Below are positions 45,784 through 53,978 of a stretch of DNA of 64,000 nucleotides, piece by piece. Position numbers and translations under genes: made by a program. Position 1 is the first letter of the stretch. Each line of letters begins with the position of its first letter. The DNA is taken from NCBI GenBank assembly GCA_963838735.1, contig CAWISG010000004.1, positions 1 to 64,000 on the forward strand, in the 5' to 3' direction. The notes below the pieces were generated by a model. It ran no database searches. It was not told where the DNA came from and worked only from the letters and a program-made list of their open reading frames with translations. This stretch comes from Parerythrobacter_A sp963838735. Lineage in GTDB: Bacteria > Pseudomonadota > Alphaproteobacteria > Sphingomonadales > Sphingomonadaceae.

Positions 45784-46542
45784 CTATGCAGCAGCGGCCT
45801 TGTCCCGTGCCGCCCGCAAATCGGGCGGTGGGTCGGGATCGGCTCCGCGATAATGCACGAGGCGTGCCAGCAACGATGCAACGGCACCCCCGGCAACACC
45901 TCCGGAAATACCCAGGTGGACAACGTTCTCGCGTCCCAATGCCACAGACAGCGCCGTGCGGTCCAGTGGCAAGCGCATACCCCGCGCGCCGCTGCCCTCT
46001 TCGTCGCGCCCCACGCGCCACGCTTGGTCCAGCTTGCGGCAGCCGTCCTCGCGCGCATCTGCTGCGTGCAGCAGCATGGCCAGCCGCCCGCTGCGGGCGT
46101 GTTCGGCAATCCGGTCGGACCCGAACACCAACGCCCCGCCGCGCAGGGCCAGACCCAGCCGGTCCAGCACCGCCTTTTTCAGCCCCGCCTCGATAAGGTC
46201 GGACAAATCGTCAGGCACGGTCAGCTTCGCACCTTTGAACGCACGCGCCAGCGCACCGCGCAGCTTGCCTTTTGCCAGCGCGGTTTCGAGTTCGGCGCGC
46301 GAAACGCCAAGCCACGCGCCCCGCCCGGGTGCCTTGGCGAGCGGATCTGGCAGCACAAGACCATCCGGCGATATGGCCAGCCGGACCAGCGTATCGCGCG
46401 GGGCGACATCGCCGGTCAGAATGCAGCGGCGTTCAGGCGTTGCCTTTTGCCTGCCGGCAGGACGACCTTCATCGTCACCGGAACCGGCGTGAACAACGTT
46501 GGAGGTGTCGGGCGTCAGGCGCTCATTGTGTGGAGTCCGCAT
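45784..46542 (-). CDS. YlxR/DUF448 RNA-binding protein with ribosomal L7Ae-like domain
   Basis: About 252 residues from ATG 46542 (MRTPHNERLTPDTS). The YlxR domain has the RRCILTGDVAPRDTLVRLAI and GRGAWLGVSRAELETAL motifs. The C-terminal half (DRLGLALRGGALVFGSDRIA, RLAMLLHAADAREDG) is an L7Ae-like fold, the fusion usual in alphaproteobacteria. It sits between nusA and infB and overlaps the end of nusA by 20 bases. The precise role is unknown; YlxR affects RNase P and transcription in other bacteria. Confidence 0.9.
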   Translation of the reverse strand: MRTPHNERLTPDTSNVVHAGSGDDEGRPAGRQKATPERRCILTGDVAPRDTLVRLAISPDGLVLPDPLAKAPGRGAWLGVSRAELETALAKGKLRGALARAFKGAKLTVPDDLSDLIEAGLKKAVLDRLGLALRGGALVFGSDRIAEHARSGRLAMLLHAADAREDGCRKLDQAWRVGRDEEGSGARGMRLPLDRTALSVALGRENVVHLGISGGVAGGAVASLLARLVHYRGADPDPPPDLRAARDKAAAA

Positions 46543-48199
46543 CGGCGGCCTCCTTGGTTTCGGCGCTATCTGTTGCCGTGTCTTCAGGCTCGTCCTCAAA
46601 CCAGTGCGCACGGGCGGCCATGATGATCTCGTTGCCCTGCTCTTCGGTCAGGCCGTATTCGCCAAGGACGCCGCCCTTATCCTGCTCGCGCTGCGGCGGT
46701 TTCTTCATCGGCGGCCCTTCGGCCAGCAGGTCGGTCGGAGAAGGCTGGCGGCGGCGCGGGGCTTCGCGCTTCTTCGCGATCAGCTCGTCGGTCGCCAGGT
46801 CAGCAAGATCGTCCAGGGTCTTGATGCCCGCCTTGCCCAGCACGACCAGCATCTGTTCGGTCAGATGCGGCATTTCGGCCAGGTCGTCCTCGACGCCCAA
46901 CTCGCGGCGTTCGGCGCGCGCGACTTCGGCCTGCCGCTCCAGCGCTTCCAGCGCGCGGCTCTGCAATTCCTCGCCCAGCTCCTCGTCGAACCCTTCGATT
47001 CCGGCTATTTCCGACAGCTCGACATAAGCAACCTCTTCCAGATCGGTGAACCCTTCGGCAACCAGCAGCTGCGACAGCGTTTCGTCGACGTCCAGCTCCT
47101 CCTCGAACATCTTGGAGCGTTCGGCGAACTCCCTGGAGCGCTTTTCGCTCGCTTCTTCCTCGGTCATGATGTCGATCTGGTGACCGGTTAGCTGGCTTGC
47201 CAGCCGCACATTCTGGCCGCGCCGCCCGATAGCCAGCGAAAGCTGGTCGTCCGGCACCACCACTTCGATGCGGCCTTCGTCCTCGTCCAGCACCACGCGC
47301 GCTACGGTGGCAGGCTGCAATGCGTTGACGACGAAAGTGGCGATGTCCTCGCTCCACGGGATGATATCAATCTTCTCGCCCTGCAATTCCTGCACGACGG
47401 CCTGCACACGGCTGCCCTTCATGCCGACGCAGGCGCCGACGGGGTCGATGCTGCTGTCATGGCTGATAACACCGATCTTAGCGCGACTGCCGGGGTCTCG
47501 GGCAGCAGCCTTTATCTCGATGATGCCGTCATAGATTTCGGGCACTTCCTGCGCGAACAGCTTGCGCATGAAATCGGGCGCTGCGCGGCTTAAGAAGATC
47601 TGCGGCCCGCGATTGTTGCGTTCCACCTTGCTAATGATTGCGCGAATGCGCTCGCCGACCCGCGCCGCCTCGCGCGGTATTTGCTGGTCGCGGCGGATGA
47701 CGCCTTCGGCCCGGCCCAGATTGACGATGACATGGCCGAACTCGACCGACTTGATGACGCCGGTGATGACCTCGTCGGCGCGGTCCTTGAATTCCTCGAA
47801 CTGGCGCTCGCGCTCGGCATCGCGGACTTTCTGGAAAATGACCTGCTTGGCGCTCTGCGCGTCGATGCGGCCCAGATCGACGGGCGGCAGCGGATCGACG
47901 ATGAAATCGCCGACGACCGCGTCTTCCTTCAGCTTCTTGGCAGCGGCAGGGTCGACCTGCTTGAAGTAGTCCTCTACTTCCTCGACCACCTCGACCACGC
48001 GCCACAGCGACAGGTCGCCCGTCTGCGGGTCCAGCTTGGCGCGGATGTCGTTTTCCGAACCATAGCGGTTGCGCGCGCTTTTCTGGATCGCCTCTTCCAT
48101 CGCTTCGATCACGATGGACTTGTCGATCATCTTTTCCGTCGCAACGGATGTCGCGATGGCGAGCAGCTCGGCCTTGTTGGCGGAAATTGCACTTGGCAT
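46523..48199 (-). CDS. nusA: Transcription termination/antitermination factor NusA
   Basis: 558 residues. The N-terminal RNAP-binding domain begins ISANKAELLAIATSVATEKM. The S1 domain contains VITGVIKSVEFGHVIVNLGR, KH1/KH2 are around CVGMKGSRVQAVVQELQGEK and AIGRRGQNVRLASQLTGHQI, and C-terminal acidic helix-hairpin repeats end the core. A short Lys/Pro tail and a final acidic segment extend past the usual end. It overlaps rimP by one base and ylxR by 20 bases, in the conserved operon. Confidence 0.97.
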   Translation of the reverse strand: MPSAISANKAELLAIATSVATEKMIDKSIVIEAMEEAIQKSARNRYGSENDIRAKLDPQTGDLSLWRVVEVVEEVEDYFKQVDPAAAKKLKEDAVVGDFIVDPLPPVDLGRIDAQSAKQVIFQKVRDAERERQFEEFKDRADEVITGVIKSVEFGHVIVNLGRAEGVIRRDQQIPREAARVGERIRAIISKVERNNRGPQIFLSRAAPDFMRKLFAQEVPEIYDGIIEIKAAARDPGSRAKIGVISHDSSIDPVGACVGMKGSRVQAVVQELQGEKIDIIPWSEDIATFVVNALQPATVARVVLDEDEGRIEVVVPDDQLSLAIGRRGQNVRLASQLTGHQIDIMTEEEASEKRSREFAERSKMFEEELDVDETLSQLLVAEGFTDLEEVAYVELSEIAGIEGFDEELGEELQSRALEALERQAEVARAERRELGVEDDLAEMPHLTEQMLVVLGKAGIKTLDDLADLATDELIAKKREAPRRRQPSPTDLLAEGPPMKKPPQREQDKGGVLGEYGLTEEQGNEIIMAARAHWFEDEPEDTATDSAETKEAADADSTQ

Positions 48200-48762
48200 C
48201 AGGTATCGGCCTCTTCTGTGTCTTCGGTAATTTCATCGGCTCCGTCGGTGTCGAGCGGAGCGGTTGCAGCGATCAGCCTGTCCGTCAGGACCAGCTTTGC
48301 CGAATGAATGGCGGTGCGCGCCACGGCGGTTTCACCCGCCTTCGCATCGTCGATGGTAACGGTGTCGCCTTCGATCCCGACGAGCAGTCCGCGCAAGTTG
48401 CGCTTTCCGTCAATCTTTTCCGTAAGCGCAATCTTCGCCTCGTGGCCGGCCCAGTCGGAAAAATCCTTGGCGCGGGTCAGCGGACGGTCGATGCCGGGGC
48501 TGCTGACTTCGAGGTGGTAAGCCCCCGCAATCAGCGTCTCGCCCTCTTCCTCCAGCGCATCCATGCGCGCCGATATCGCGCGACTAAGCGCGGCGCATTG
48601 TTCGATTACCAACTGCCCGGTGGCCGGGTCTTCCGCCATCACCTGCAATGCCTGCGTCCCGTCCCCCGCTTCGGACGGCATCATCTTGACGCGCACAAGG
48701 TCGAACCCAAGCGCGGCGGCTTCGGGTTCGATCAGGCGAGCAAGGCGATCCATATCGGGCAT
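48199..48762 (-). CDS. rimP: Ribosome maturation factor RimP
   Basis: 187 residues, first gene of the translation cluster. Family motifs are IEPEAAALGFDLVRVKM, CAALSRAISARMDALEEEGE and YHLEVSSPGIDRPLTRAKDF. The C-terminal SH3-like domain reads GLLVGIEGDTVTIDDAKA. It assists 30S assembly. About 250 bases upstream (48763-49012) have no gene and should hold the operon promoter; I could not pick clear elements, and no tRNA gene is there. Confidence 0.96.
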   Translation of the reverse strand: MPDMDRLARLIEPEAAALGFDLVRVKMMPSEAGDGTQALQVMAEDPATGQLVIEQCAALSRAISARMDALEEEGETLIAGAYHLEVSSPGIDRPLTRAKDFSDWAGHEAKIALTEKIDGKRNLRGLLVGIEGDTVTIDDAKAGETAVARTAIHSAKLVLTDRLIAATAPLDTDGADEITEDTEEADT

Positions 48763-49012
48763 CGTGGCGGTATCGGTTCTCTCTGTGCAACGGGTAAAAG
48801 CGTTCGAGGCCGGCCCCGAAGCGCCAGCCTGACTTTGCTTTCACAATGTCGGGATTAAAAAGCCTTACCCGTCGTAAAAAGGGAAAGCAACACGTCAGTA
48901 CGAACCATAGCATATCGACAGGTGCGGCGACACAAACGTCCTTCGCCGCATTACGACGAACTCAGCGACAAGCCGACATACGGACAATCGCGGCTGGATC
49001 AGGGAACCGTGC

Positions 49013-49717
49013 CTAGGGGCGCAGCTTCTGTACGAGGAACACCCAGACCTTATCCTTGCCCGCATGCTCCCGAACGTCCAGTTCCATCACGCCTACAGGT
49101 GCGAAATCGCCGTTGCCCCACTTCGCGATAAGATACGGCATGACCATAGGATGGGCGCCGAACGGGTCCATCGAACCAGCGCCGCTTGGCGAATGAGCCA
49201 TTGTATGTTCGATATAGATTACGCCATCGGCGCGAAGCTGGCGCGACCACGCCCGTAACGCTTTCGCCGGATCGAAAGCCTGATCGAGAGAGTTCGTATA
49301 GATAAACCCGAACCGGTTTTCCCACTCTTCTTTTTCTTCATGAAAATCATGGCAGACCATGTCTGGAAACTGCTCGGCGGTCTCGGATATGTCAGTGCCG
49401 ATTACCGACCCGGCCAGCCGATCGTTGAACTGTTCAACTTCCCATCCATTACGCGCACCGTGACAGACCCCGTCATGCACGCCAAGATTGCGGCTTTCAA
49501 TATCCTGTACGATAGCGGATAACGTAGTATTCTCAGCCCACACCCTATCTAATTTTGCCTTGTTTGCTGCAATCTGATGACCACGATATTCTTGATACCC
49601 ACCATTATAATGATGTTGGTACACAAGTCCGTCCTGTCCTTTGCGGACAATTTGTATACCAAATGGCGACAACAACCTGTTAGATGCAGATTTTATTGTA
49701 TTTAACAAGTTAGCCAC
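49013..49717 (-). CDS. Class I SAM-dependent methyltransferase-like protein
   Basis: 234 residues. A methyltransferase core is recognisable: DGVCHGARNGWEVEQFND (SAM site), VIGTDISETAEQFPDMVCHD, FGFIYTNSLDQAFDPAKALR and DGVIYIEHTMAHSP. The form resembles small methyltransferases near polysaccharide genes, but the substrate is unknown. The 5' half and upstream region are much more AT-rich than the flanks, and it is isolated between rimP and pspF, suggesting recent acquisition. Confidence 0.7.
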   Translation of the reverse strand: MANLLNTIKSASNRLLSPFGIQIVRKGQDGLVYQHHYNGGYQEYRGHQIAANKAKLDRVWAENTTLSAIVQDIESRNLGVHDGVCHGARNGWEVEQFNDRLAGSVIGTDISETAEQFPDMVCHDFHEEKEEWENRFGFIYTNSLDQAFDPAKALRAWSRQLRADGVIYIEHTMAHSPSGAGSMDPFGAHPMVMPYLIAKWGNGDFAPVGVMELDVREHAGKDKVWVFLVQKLRP

Positions 49718-49843
49718 CTTTTGCTTTGGACTTTAATTTCTAGCCAATAGCCGTGCGGCGTAACATGAGCAATAGCCAGCTTGCGGAGTATGCACGCGGT
49801 CGTTTTAGCTAACAGTTTATCGAACACGACGACGGGGCGATAG

Positions 49844-50872
49844 TTAATCCGGGTCCGCGAGCCTGTGCTTCTTGATCGCATGGCGTAGCTGGTCGTAGCT
49901 TAATCCCAACGCCTTTGCTGTCTGGCGCTGGTTCCAGCGGTGTTTGCCCAGCGCGTGTTCCACGATGCGCCGTTCGTGGCTGTCGATCTCGGCGCGCAGA
50001 TCGTCGATGCCGTCTAGATCGCGACCGGCGTTGTGCGGAGCGGGTGTAGATGCCGGCTCCTCCTTTACGGCGCGCGCCGGGCCTGCGGGCTTCCACGGAC
50101 TGTCGAACGGGTCGAACTGCATATGGCCCACAGGTTGCGTCGCATCATCCCAGCGATAGACGCTGCGTTCCACTACATTGCGCAATTCGCGGATATTACC
50201 GGGCCAACGATACTCCTCCATCTGCGCCACGACGTGATCGGCGAAACCGGGCCAGTCTTCCCAGCCCAGCTCGGACCCCATGCGCCGCCCGAAATGCTGC
50301 GCCAGCACGGCCACGTCGCCTTCGCGCACGCGCAAGGGCGGCAGGGTAATGACTTCGAAGCTGAGGCGGTCGAGCAGGTCGGCGCGGAAGGTGCCTTCCT
50401 CAGCGCGGCGCGGCAAGTCGTCGTTAGTCGCGCCGACGATCCGCACATCGACGCGCATGGGCCGCGATGCACCGATCCGCGTCACCTCCCCATATTCGAC
50501 CGCGCGCAGCAGGCGTTCCTGCGCCCCCATCGACAATGTCCCAAGCTCGTCCAGGAACAGCGTGCCCTTGTCCGCTTCCTCGAACCGCCCTGCCCTTGCG
50601 CGAGTTGCGCCGGTGAATGCGCCAGCCTCGTGCCCGAACAGTTCCGCCTCGATCAACGTTTCGGGCAGCGCGGCGCAGTTCATCGTAACCAGCGGTTCAT
50701 CCCACCGGTCGGAAAGACGGTGCAGCCGGTCGGCAATCAGTTCCTTGCCCGTACCGCGCTCGCCAATAACCAGCACGGGCCGGCCCAGAGGTGCCGCCCG
50801 CGACGTGCGCTCGACCGCGTCGAGAAAGGCGCTGGACTGACCGATGAACTGGTTCTCGCGTTCCATACCCAT
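49844..50872 (-). CDS. pspF: PspF, sigma-54-dependent activator of the phage-shock operon
   Basis: About 342 residues from ATG 50872 (MGMERENQFIGQ). No receiver domain is present, as in PspF. The AAA+ domain has Walker A GERGTGKE, the sigma-54 contact loop in ELFGHEAGAFTGATRARAGR, Walker B GTLFLDELG and the arginine finger region EYRWPGNIRELRNVVER. A Fis-type helix-turn-helix ends the protein (NQRQTAKALGLSYDQLRHAI). It diverges from the psp operon, whose sigma-54 promoter lies about 100 bases upstream; PspA normally inhibits it by direct binding. The frame is open further upstream, but that part is not PspF-like. Confidence 0.95.
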   Translation of the reverse strand: MGMERENQFIGQSSAFLDAVERTSRAAPLGRPVLVIGERGTGKELIADRLHRLSDRWDEPLVTMNCAALPETLIEAELFGHEAGAFTGATRARAGRFEEADKGTLFLDELGTLSMGAQERLLRAVEYGEVTRIGASRPMRVDVRIVGATNDDLPRRAEEGTFRADLLDRLSFEVITLPPLRVREGDVAVLAQHFGRRMGSELGWEDWPGFADHVVAQMEEYRWPGNIRELRNVVERSVYRWDDATQPVGHMQFDPFDSPWKPAGPARAVKEEPASTPAPHNAGRDLDGIDDLRAEIDSHERRIVEHALGKHRWNQRQTAKALGLSYDQLRHAIKKHRLADPD

Positions 50873-50967
50873 AATATAGGAGTATTCGCCAACATCTGGC
50901 AATAGCCGCCAATCCGGGTTTTGCGCGCTCATCTGCAATGCGCTGTATTCCGATGATAAAGCCGGTT

Positions 50968-50983
50968 TGGCACGACCGTTGCA
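50968..50983 (+). promoter_or_regulatory. Sigma-54 promoter of the psp operon
   Basis: TGGCACGACCGTTGCA matches the sigma-54 consensus exactly (TGGCAC, N5, TTGCA) with GG and GC at the required -24/-12 spacing. It points toward the 58-aa gene and pspA, and pspF is divergent. Enhancer sites for PspF should lie in the intergenic space or the start of pspF; I did not identify them. Confidence 0.93.
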
Positions 50984-51025
50984 AAGAATGGGGAGAGACC
51001 TGACACCGACCACCGGAGACCTGCC

Positions 51026-51202
51026 ATGACAGACCGCCGCTTTTTCCAGACCAGCCTTGGCAAAGCCGCTGCCGTCAGCGTAGCCGCCATGTCGGTCTTT
51101 GTTCTCGTCACCCTGCCTATCCAGCTCACACCCGACCAGCACGCCGCACCCGTGCATACGCTACCCGGTCAGGTCGTGCTGGCAACGATGGAGCTGGCGT
51201 GA
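51026..51202 (+). CDS. 58-residue single-span protein, first gene of the psp operon
   Basis: ATG 51026 to TGA 51200-51202 encodes MTDRRFFQTSLGKAAAVSVA and onward: a basic N-terminus, one hydrophobic segment (AAVSVAAMSVFVLVTLPIQL, about 15-34) and a short tail ending VVLATMELA. It begins about 43 bases after the sigma-54 promoter with a GGAGA ribosome site, so it would be strongly induced by envelope stress. No family is recognised. Its small size makes it easy to miss. It could be a membrane sensor or simply the leader of the operon. Confidence 0.6.
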   Translation: MTDRRFFQTSLGKAAAVSVAAMSVFVLVTLPIQLTPDQHAAPVHTLPGQVVLATMELA

Positions 51203-51351
51203 CGCTGACACTCGAAACCGACACGCCTCGCACTGCAACCCTGCCGGTGCATTCGCAATTTTCCACCATACGCCGTATCCCTGCAGCATCCGGGCCCACC
51301 AAATTCGCACACACCAAATTCAGGCCCGCCAAAACCACCGGAGTTTCCCTC

Positions 51352-52041
51352 ATGGGTATTTTCAGCCGCACCCGCGATATTGTCGCGGCCAATTTCAACG
51401 AGATGCTGGACAAGGCCGATGACCCGGCCAAGATGATCCGCATGATCATCCTCGAAATGGAGGACACGCTGGTCGAAGTCCGCGCCTCCGCCGCGCGCAC
51501 CATTGCCGACCAGAAGGAAATGCAGCGCGCATCGGCTAAGTTGGAGACGTTGCAGGCCGACTGGGCTGAAAAGGCGCAGCTGGCGCTGAGCAAGGATCGC
51601 GAAGACCTGGCTCGCGCCGCACTGGTGGAGAAGAACCGTGCTGCCGACACCGCCGAACAGCTGAAAGGCGAAGTTACCGTGCTGGACGATGCGCTGCGTG
51701 CGTACGAAGCGGATATCCAGAAGCTCCAGACCCGCCTGCGCGAAGCCCGCAGCCGCCAGACGGCCATTGCGGCCCGGCTGGAAAGCGCGGAGAACCGCGT
51801 TAAGCTGCGCACGCTGATGACGAACGAGAAGGCAAGCGACGCCATGACCCGCTTCGACCAGCTGGAACGCCGCGTCGATTATGCCGAAGGCCGCGCCGAC
51901 TCGCTCAAGATCGGCGAGAACGCCGCAACGCCCAGCCTGTCGGACGAAATTACCGCGCTGAAAGGTTCGGACAAGGTCGACGACGAGCTGGCGGAAATGA
52001 AGCGCGCGCTTGGCGAAAGCGGCACCAAAGCGAAAGGATAA
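51352..52041 (+). CDS. pspA: Phage shock protein A
   Basis: 229 residues, nearly all coiled coil as in the PspA/IM30 (ESCRT-III-like) family. It starts MGIFSRTRDIVAANFNEMLD with the amphipathic membrane-binding helix, followed by DPAKMIRMIILEMEDTLVEV and long heptad helices. PspA oligomers bind damaged inner membrane and in resting cells inhibit PspF. I choose ATG 51352 because it gives the conserved N-terminus; an in-frame upstream start at 51199 would add an unrelated segment. It is followed three bases later by pspB. Confidence 0.96.
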   Translation: MGIFSRTRDIVAANFNEMLDKADDPAKMIRMIILEMEDTLVEVRASAARTIADQKEMQRASAKLETLQADWAEKAQLALSKDREDLARAALVEKNRAADTAEQLKGEVTVLDDALRAYEADIQKLQTRLREARSRQTAIAARLESAENRVKLRTLMTNEKASDAMTRFDQLERRVDYAEGRADSLKIGENAATPSLSDEITALKGSDKVDDELAEMKRALGESGTKAKG

Positions 52042-52044
52042 GTC

Positions 52045-52359
52045 ATGGACTGGACCGCAATCTTCGTTGTCCCAACTATTTTTATCGGTCTGCCGTGGGT
52101 GATCCTGCATTACATTACGCGCTGGAAAACCGCTGCGACCATCACCACCGACGATGAGGCGCTGCTGGACGATCTGTATCAGCTCGCCAAGCGCCTCGAC
52201 GAACGGATGGATACGGTCGAACGCCTCGTTGCTGCCGATCACCCCGATTTCAACCGGACGCGCCTGCTGCCGGAAAGCGAGGGCCAGGATGCCTCGCTTG
52301 CCGAGCTGGAACGTCTGGTTGCCGCCAAAAAAGCCGTGAACGAAGGAATGCCGCGATGA
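52045..52359 (+). CDS. pspB: Phage shock protein B (long form)
   Basis: 104 residues, longer than enterobacterial PspB (about 74). One N-terminal membrane helix (AIFVVPTIFIGLPWVILHYI) is followed by a cytoplasmic coiled coil (DDLYQLAKRLDERMDTVERL) and a C-terminal extension. With PspC it senses membrane stress and recruits PspA. The segment RMDTVERLVAADHPDF matches a motif repeated in the downstream small proteins. It overlaps pspC by four bases. Confidence 0.88.
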   Translation: MDWTAIFVVPTIFIGLPWVILHYITRWKTAATITTDDEALLDDLYQLAKRLDERMDTVERLVAADHPDFNRTRLLPESEGQDASLAELERLVAAKKAVNEGMPR

Positions 52360-52733
52360 ACAGCCCGAAAACGACGCTATACAAAGACCCGTATGGTAAG
52401 AAACTTATGGGCGTGTGTTCCGGTATTGCCGACTACACCGGGGTGAACGCGATCTGGGTCCGGCTGGGTGCGATCGGCCTGACCTTTGCCTCCGGCGGCA
52501 TGACCATCCCGATCTATATCCTGATGGGCCTGCTGCTGAACAAGAAGCCGCCGCATCTTTATGCCAGCCCGGAACAACAGCAATATTGGCAGCGTGTGCG
52601 CCAGAACCCGAAGCGCACGGCGCGCGAAATTCGCGGCCAGATGCGCGACGTGGACCGGAGGCTGGCCGAAGTGGAAAGCTATTACGTCAACAGCAACACG
52701 CGGCTTAGCAGCGAAATCGAACAGCTTCGCTGA
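52356..52733 (+). CDS. pspC: Phage shock protein C
   Basis: 125 residues. The PspC domain is intact: LYKDPYGKKLMGVCSGIADY, then GVNAIWVRLGAIGLTFASGG with the membrane helix ending YILMGLLLNKK. A cytoplasmic tail forms a coiled coil (VDRRLAEVESYYVNSNTRLS, EIEQLR) that shares the helical motif of the neighbouring PspB-like proteins. It is an inner-membrane stress sensor acting with PspB. Confidence 0.93.
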   Translation: MNSPKTTLYKDPYGKKLMGVCSGIADYTGVNAIWVRLGAIGLTFASGGMTIPIYILMGLLLNKKPPHLYASPEQQQYWQRVRQNPKRTAREIRGQMRDVDRRLAEVESYYVNSNTRLSSEIEQLR

Positions 52734-52756
52734 CCGCAAACGGAGGGGAATGTGAT

Positions 52757-53092
52757 ATGGAAAGTTTTCTGGGGGCATTGACGGGGCTGGTCGCAGTGGC
52801 GGCGCCGTTCGCAATGGTAATTGGCATTGTGTGGATCTTGAACAACCGCAAGCTGCAAGAGAAAAAGCTGCATGCGACAGCAGACCTGACCAGCGAGAAG
52901 GCGGCGCAATATGCCAGCAAGGTTCAGTCGCTGGAAGACCGGGTGCAGGTGCTGGAACGCATCGTCACCGATCGCGGCTACGACGTCGCCACGCAGATCG
53001 ACGCATTGCGGGACACACGCGAAAAGGGCGACGACCGAAGAACGTGGCGCGGGCATGCCGCTCGACATCATGACAAGGAGACGGTGCGATGA
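52757..53092 (+). CDS. PspB-like membrane/coiled-coil protein
   Basis: 111 residues as read: an N-terminal membrane helix (LVAVAAPFAMVIGIVWILNN), a charged linker and a helix LEDRVQVLERIVTDRGYDVA then TQIDALRD, the motif shared with other proteins of this locus. After DTREKG the tail turns very basic (RRTWRGHAARHHDK) and looks out of frame; in the next frame the sequence continues as TEERGAGMPLDIM, more like relatives. A one-base indel near 53020-53035 is likely, so the true C-terminus is uncertain. It follows pspC by 23 bases with a GGAGGGGA ribosome site. Confidence 0.75.
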   Translation: MESFLGALTGLVAVAAPFAMVIGIVWILNNRKLQEKKLHATADLTSEKAAQYASKVQSLEDRVQVLERIVTDRGYDVATQIDALRDTREKGDDRRTWRGHAARHHDKETVR

Positions 53093-53426
53093 TGGGGCTG
53101 AGCGGCGAACTTTCGCGCTGGTCGCGGTGATGGCGTCGGGGGCTGGGTATTAACACCTGGATGCGAATCAAGAACGGTTACCCGCTGGAGGACACTGGGG
53201 CAAGGCGCTGCATCCAAGCACGATCCGACAGCCAGGAGCGGTCAAACGGCTGACGCAGGAAAACGCCGAGCTGCGCGCGGAAATGGGCGCCATGAAGGAT
53301 CGGCTGGTCACTGTCGAACGCATCGTCACCGATAGCGGGTTCCAGCTGACGCAGGATATCGACCGTCTAAGAGAGGTGGCGCGAGAGGTGGCGCACGCAC
53401 CGCTGGCGCGCGAGACGCAGCAATGA
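53092..53426 (+). pseudogene. PspB-like protein, multiply frameshifted
   Basis: A strong ribosome site AAGGAG (53075-53080) precedes ATG 53092, but the frame stops after 12 codons. Pieces in other frames reconstruct a family member: a membrane helix (FALVAVMASGAG) in one frame, then WMRIKNGYPLED, then from about 53198 in another frame WGKALHPS, LTQENAELRAEMGAMKDRLV, TVERIVTDSGFQLTQDIDRL, ending at TGA 53426 that overlaps the next start. At least three indels are required. Either this copy is decaying, or the sequence has local errors here. Confidence 0.65.
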
Positions 53427-53701
53427 GCGGCTGGGCCATCGTCGTGATCGTGGCCATTGTGGTCGGCGGCGCGGTGCGGCTTATCAACGGGCGGCATGAC
53501 AGGGATATGGGCGTGGTCCGGGACGAGGACGGCAACCCGGTGTCCCTGTCCTATGACGACACAGCCATGCAGCGTGAACTCGAAGCCCTGCGCGAGCGGA
53601 TCAAGGTGCTCGAACGCATCGCCACCGAAGACAATTCGCTCGATGCCGCGGAACGCCGCCGCATTGCGCAGGAAATCGACGAGCTGCGCGGAAAGGAATG
53701 A
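53423..53701 (+). CDS. PspB-like membrane/coiled-coil protein
   Basis: 92 residues: an N-terminal membrane helix (GWAIVVIVAIVVGGAVRLIN), a short acidic linker and a C-terminal coiled coil (LEALRERIKVLERIATEDNS, then RRRIAQEIDELRGKE). The LERIATED segment is the same motif as LERIVTD in its neighbours. ATG 53423 overlaps the preceding stop, and three bases separate it from the next gene. It probably belongs to the same stress operon; the exact role is unknown. Confidence 0.75.
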   Translation: MSGWAIVVIVAIVVGGAVRLINGRHDRDMGVVRDEDGNPVSLSYDDTAMQRELEALRERIKVLERIATEDNSLDAAERRRIAQEIDELRGKE

Positions 53702-53704
53702 CCG

Positions 53705-53953
53705 ATGCTTTTTACCCATGCGCTCGTGTTTTCGCTGACCGCACTGGCCGCGCTGGCGATCGTCATGCTGGTGGCGAGCCAGGCGTGGCATAGCTGGCTG
53801 GCGCTGAAGGAACGCGAGCTTACCTTGCGTGGTGCGGGCGACGGCGATGGCACTGGCGACACCGCCTCTCCCACCGGCGCAAGGATCGAAATCGCCGACC
53901 TTAAGGCGCGCATCCGCAAGCTGGAAGCTATCGCCAGCGGGGTGGATTTGTAG
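53705..53953 (+). CDS. Small membrane/coiled-coil protein, last member of the psp-associated run
   Basis: 82 residues with one membrane helix (ALVFSLTALAALAIVMLVAS), a Gly/Asp linker and a terminal helix IEIADLKARIRKLEAIASGV resembling the LERI motif of the upstream proteins. It starts three bases after its neighbour and is the last psp-type gene; sufE follows 25 bases later. No named family is recognised beyond this resemblance. Confidence 0.7.
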   Translation: MLFTHALVFSLTALAALAIVMLVASQAWHSWLALKERELTLRGAGDGDGTGDTASPTGARIEIADLKARIRKLEAIASGVDL

Positions 53954-53978
53954 CGCAGGCACCTTACATGCTGCCGCG

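Noticed and set aside
48763..49012. Initiator tRNA gene upstream of rimP as in enterobacteria
   Set aside because: No cloverleaf or T-arm sequence is present in this gap.
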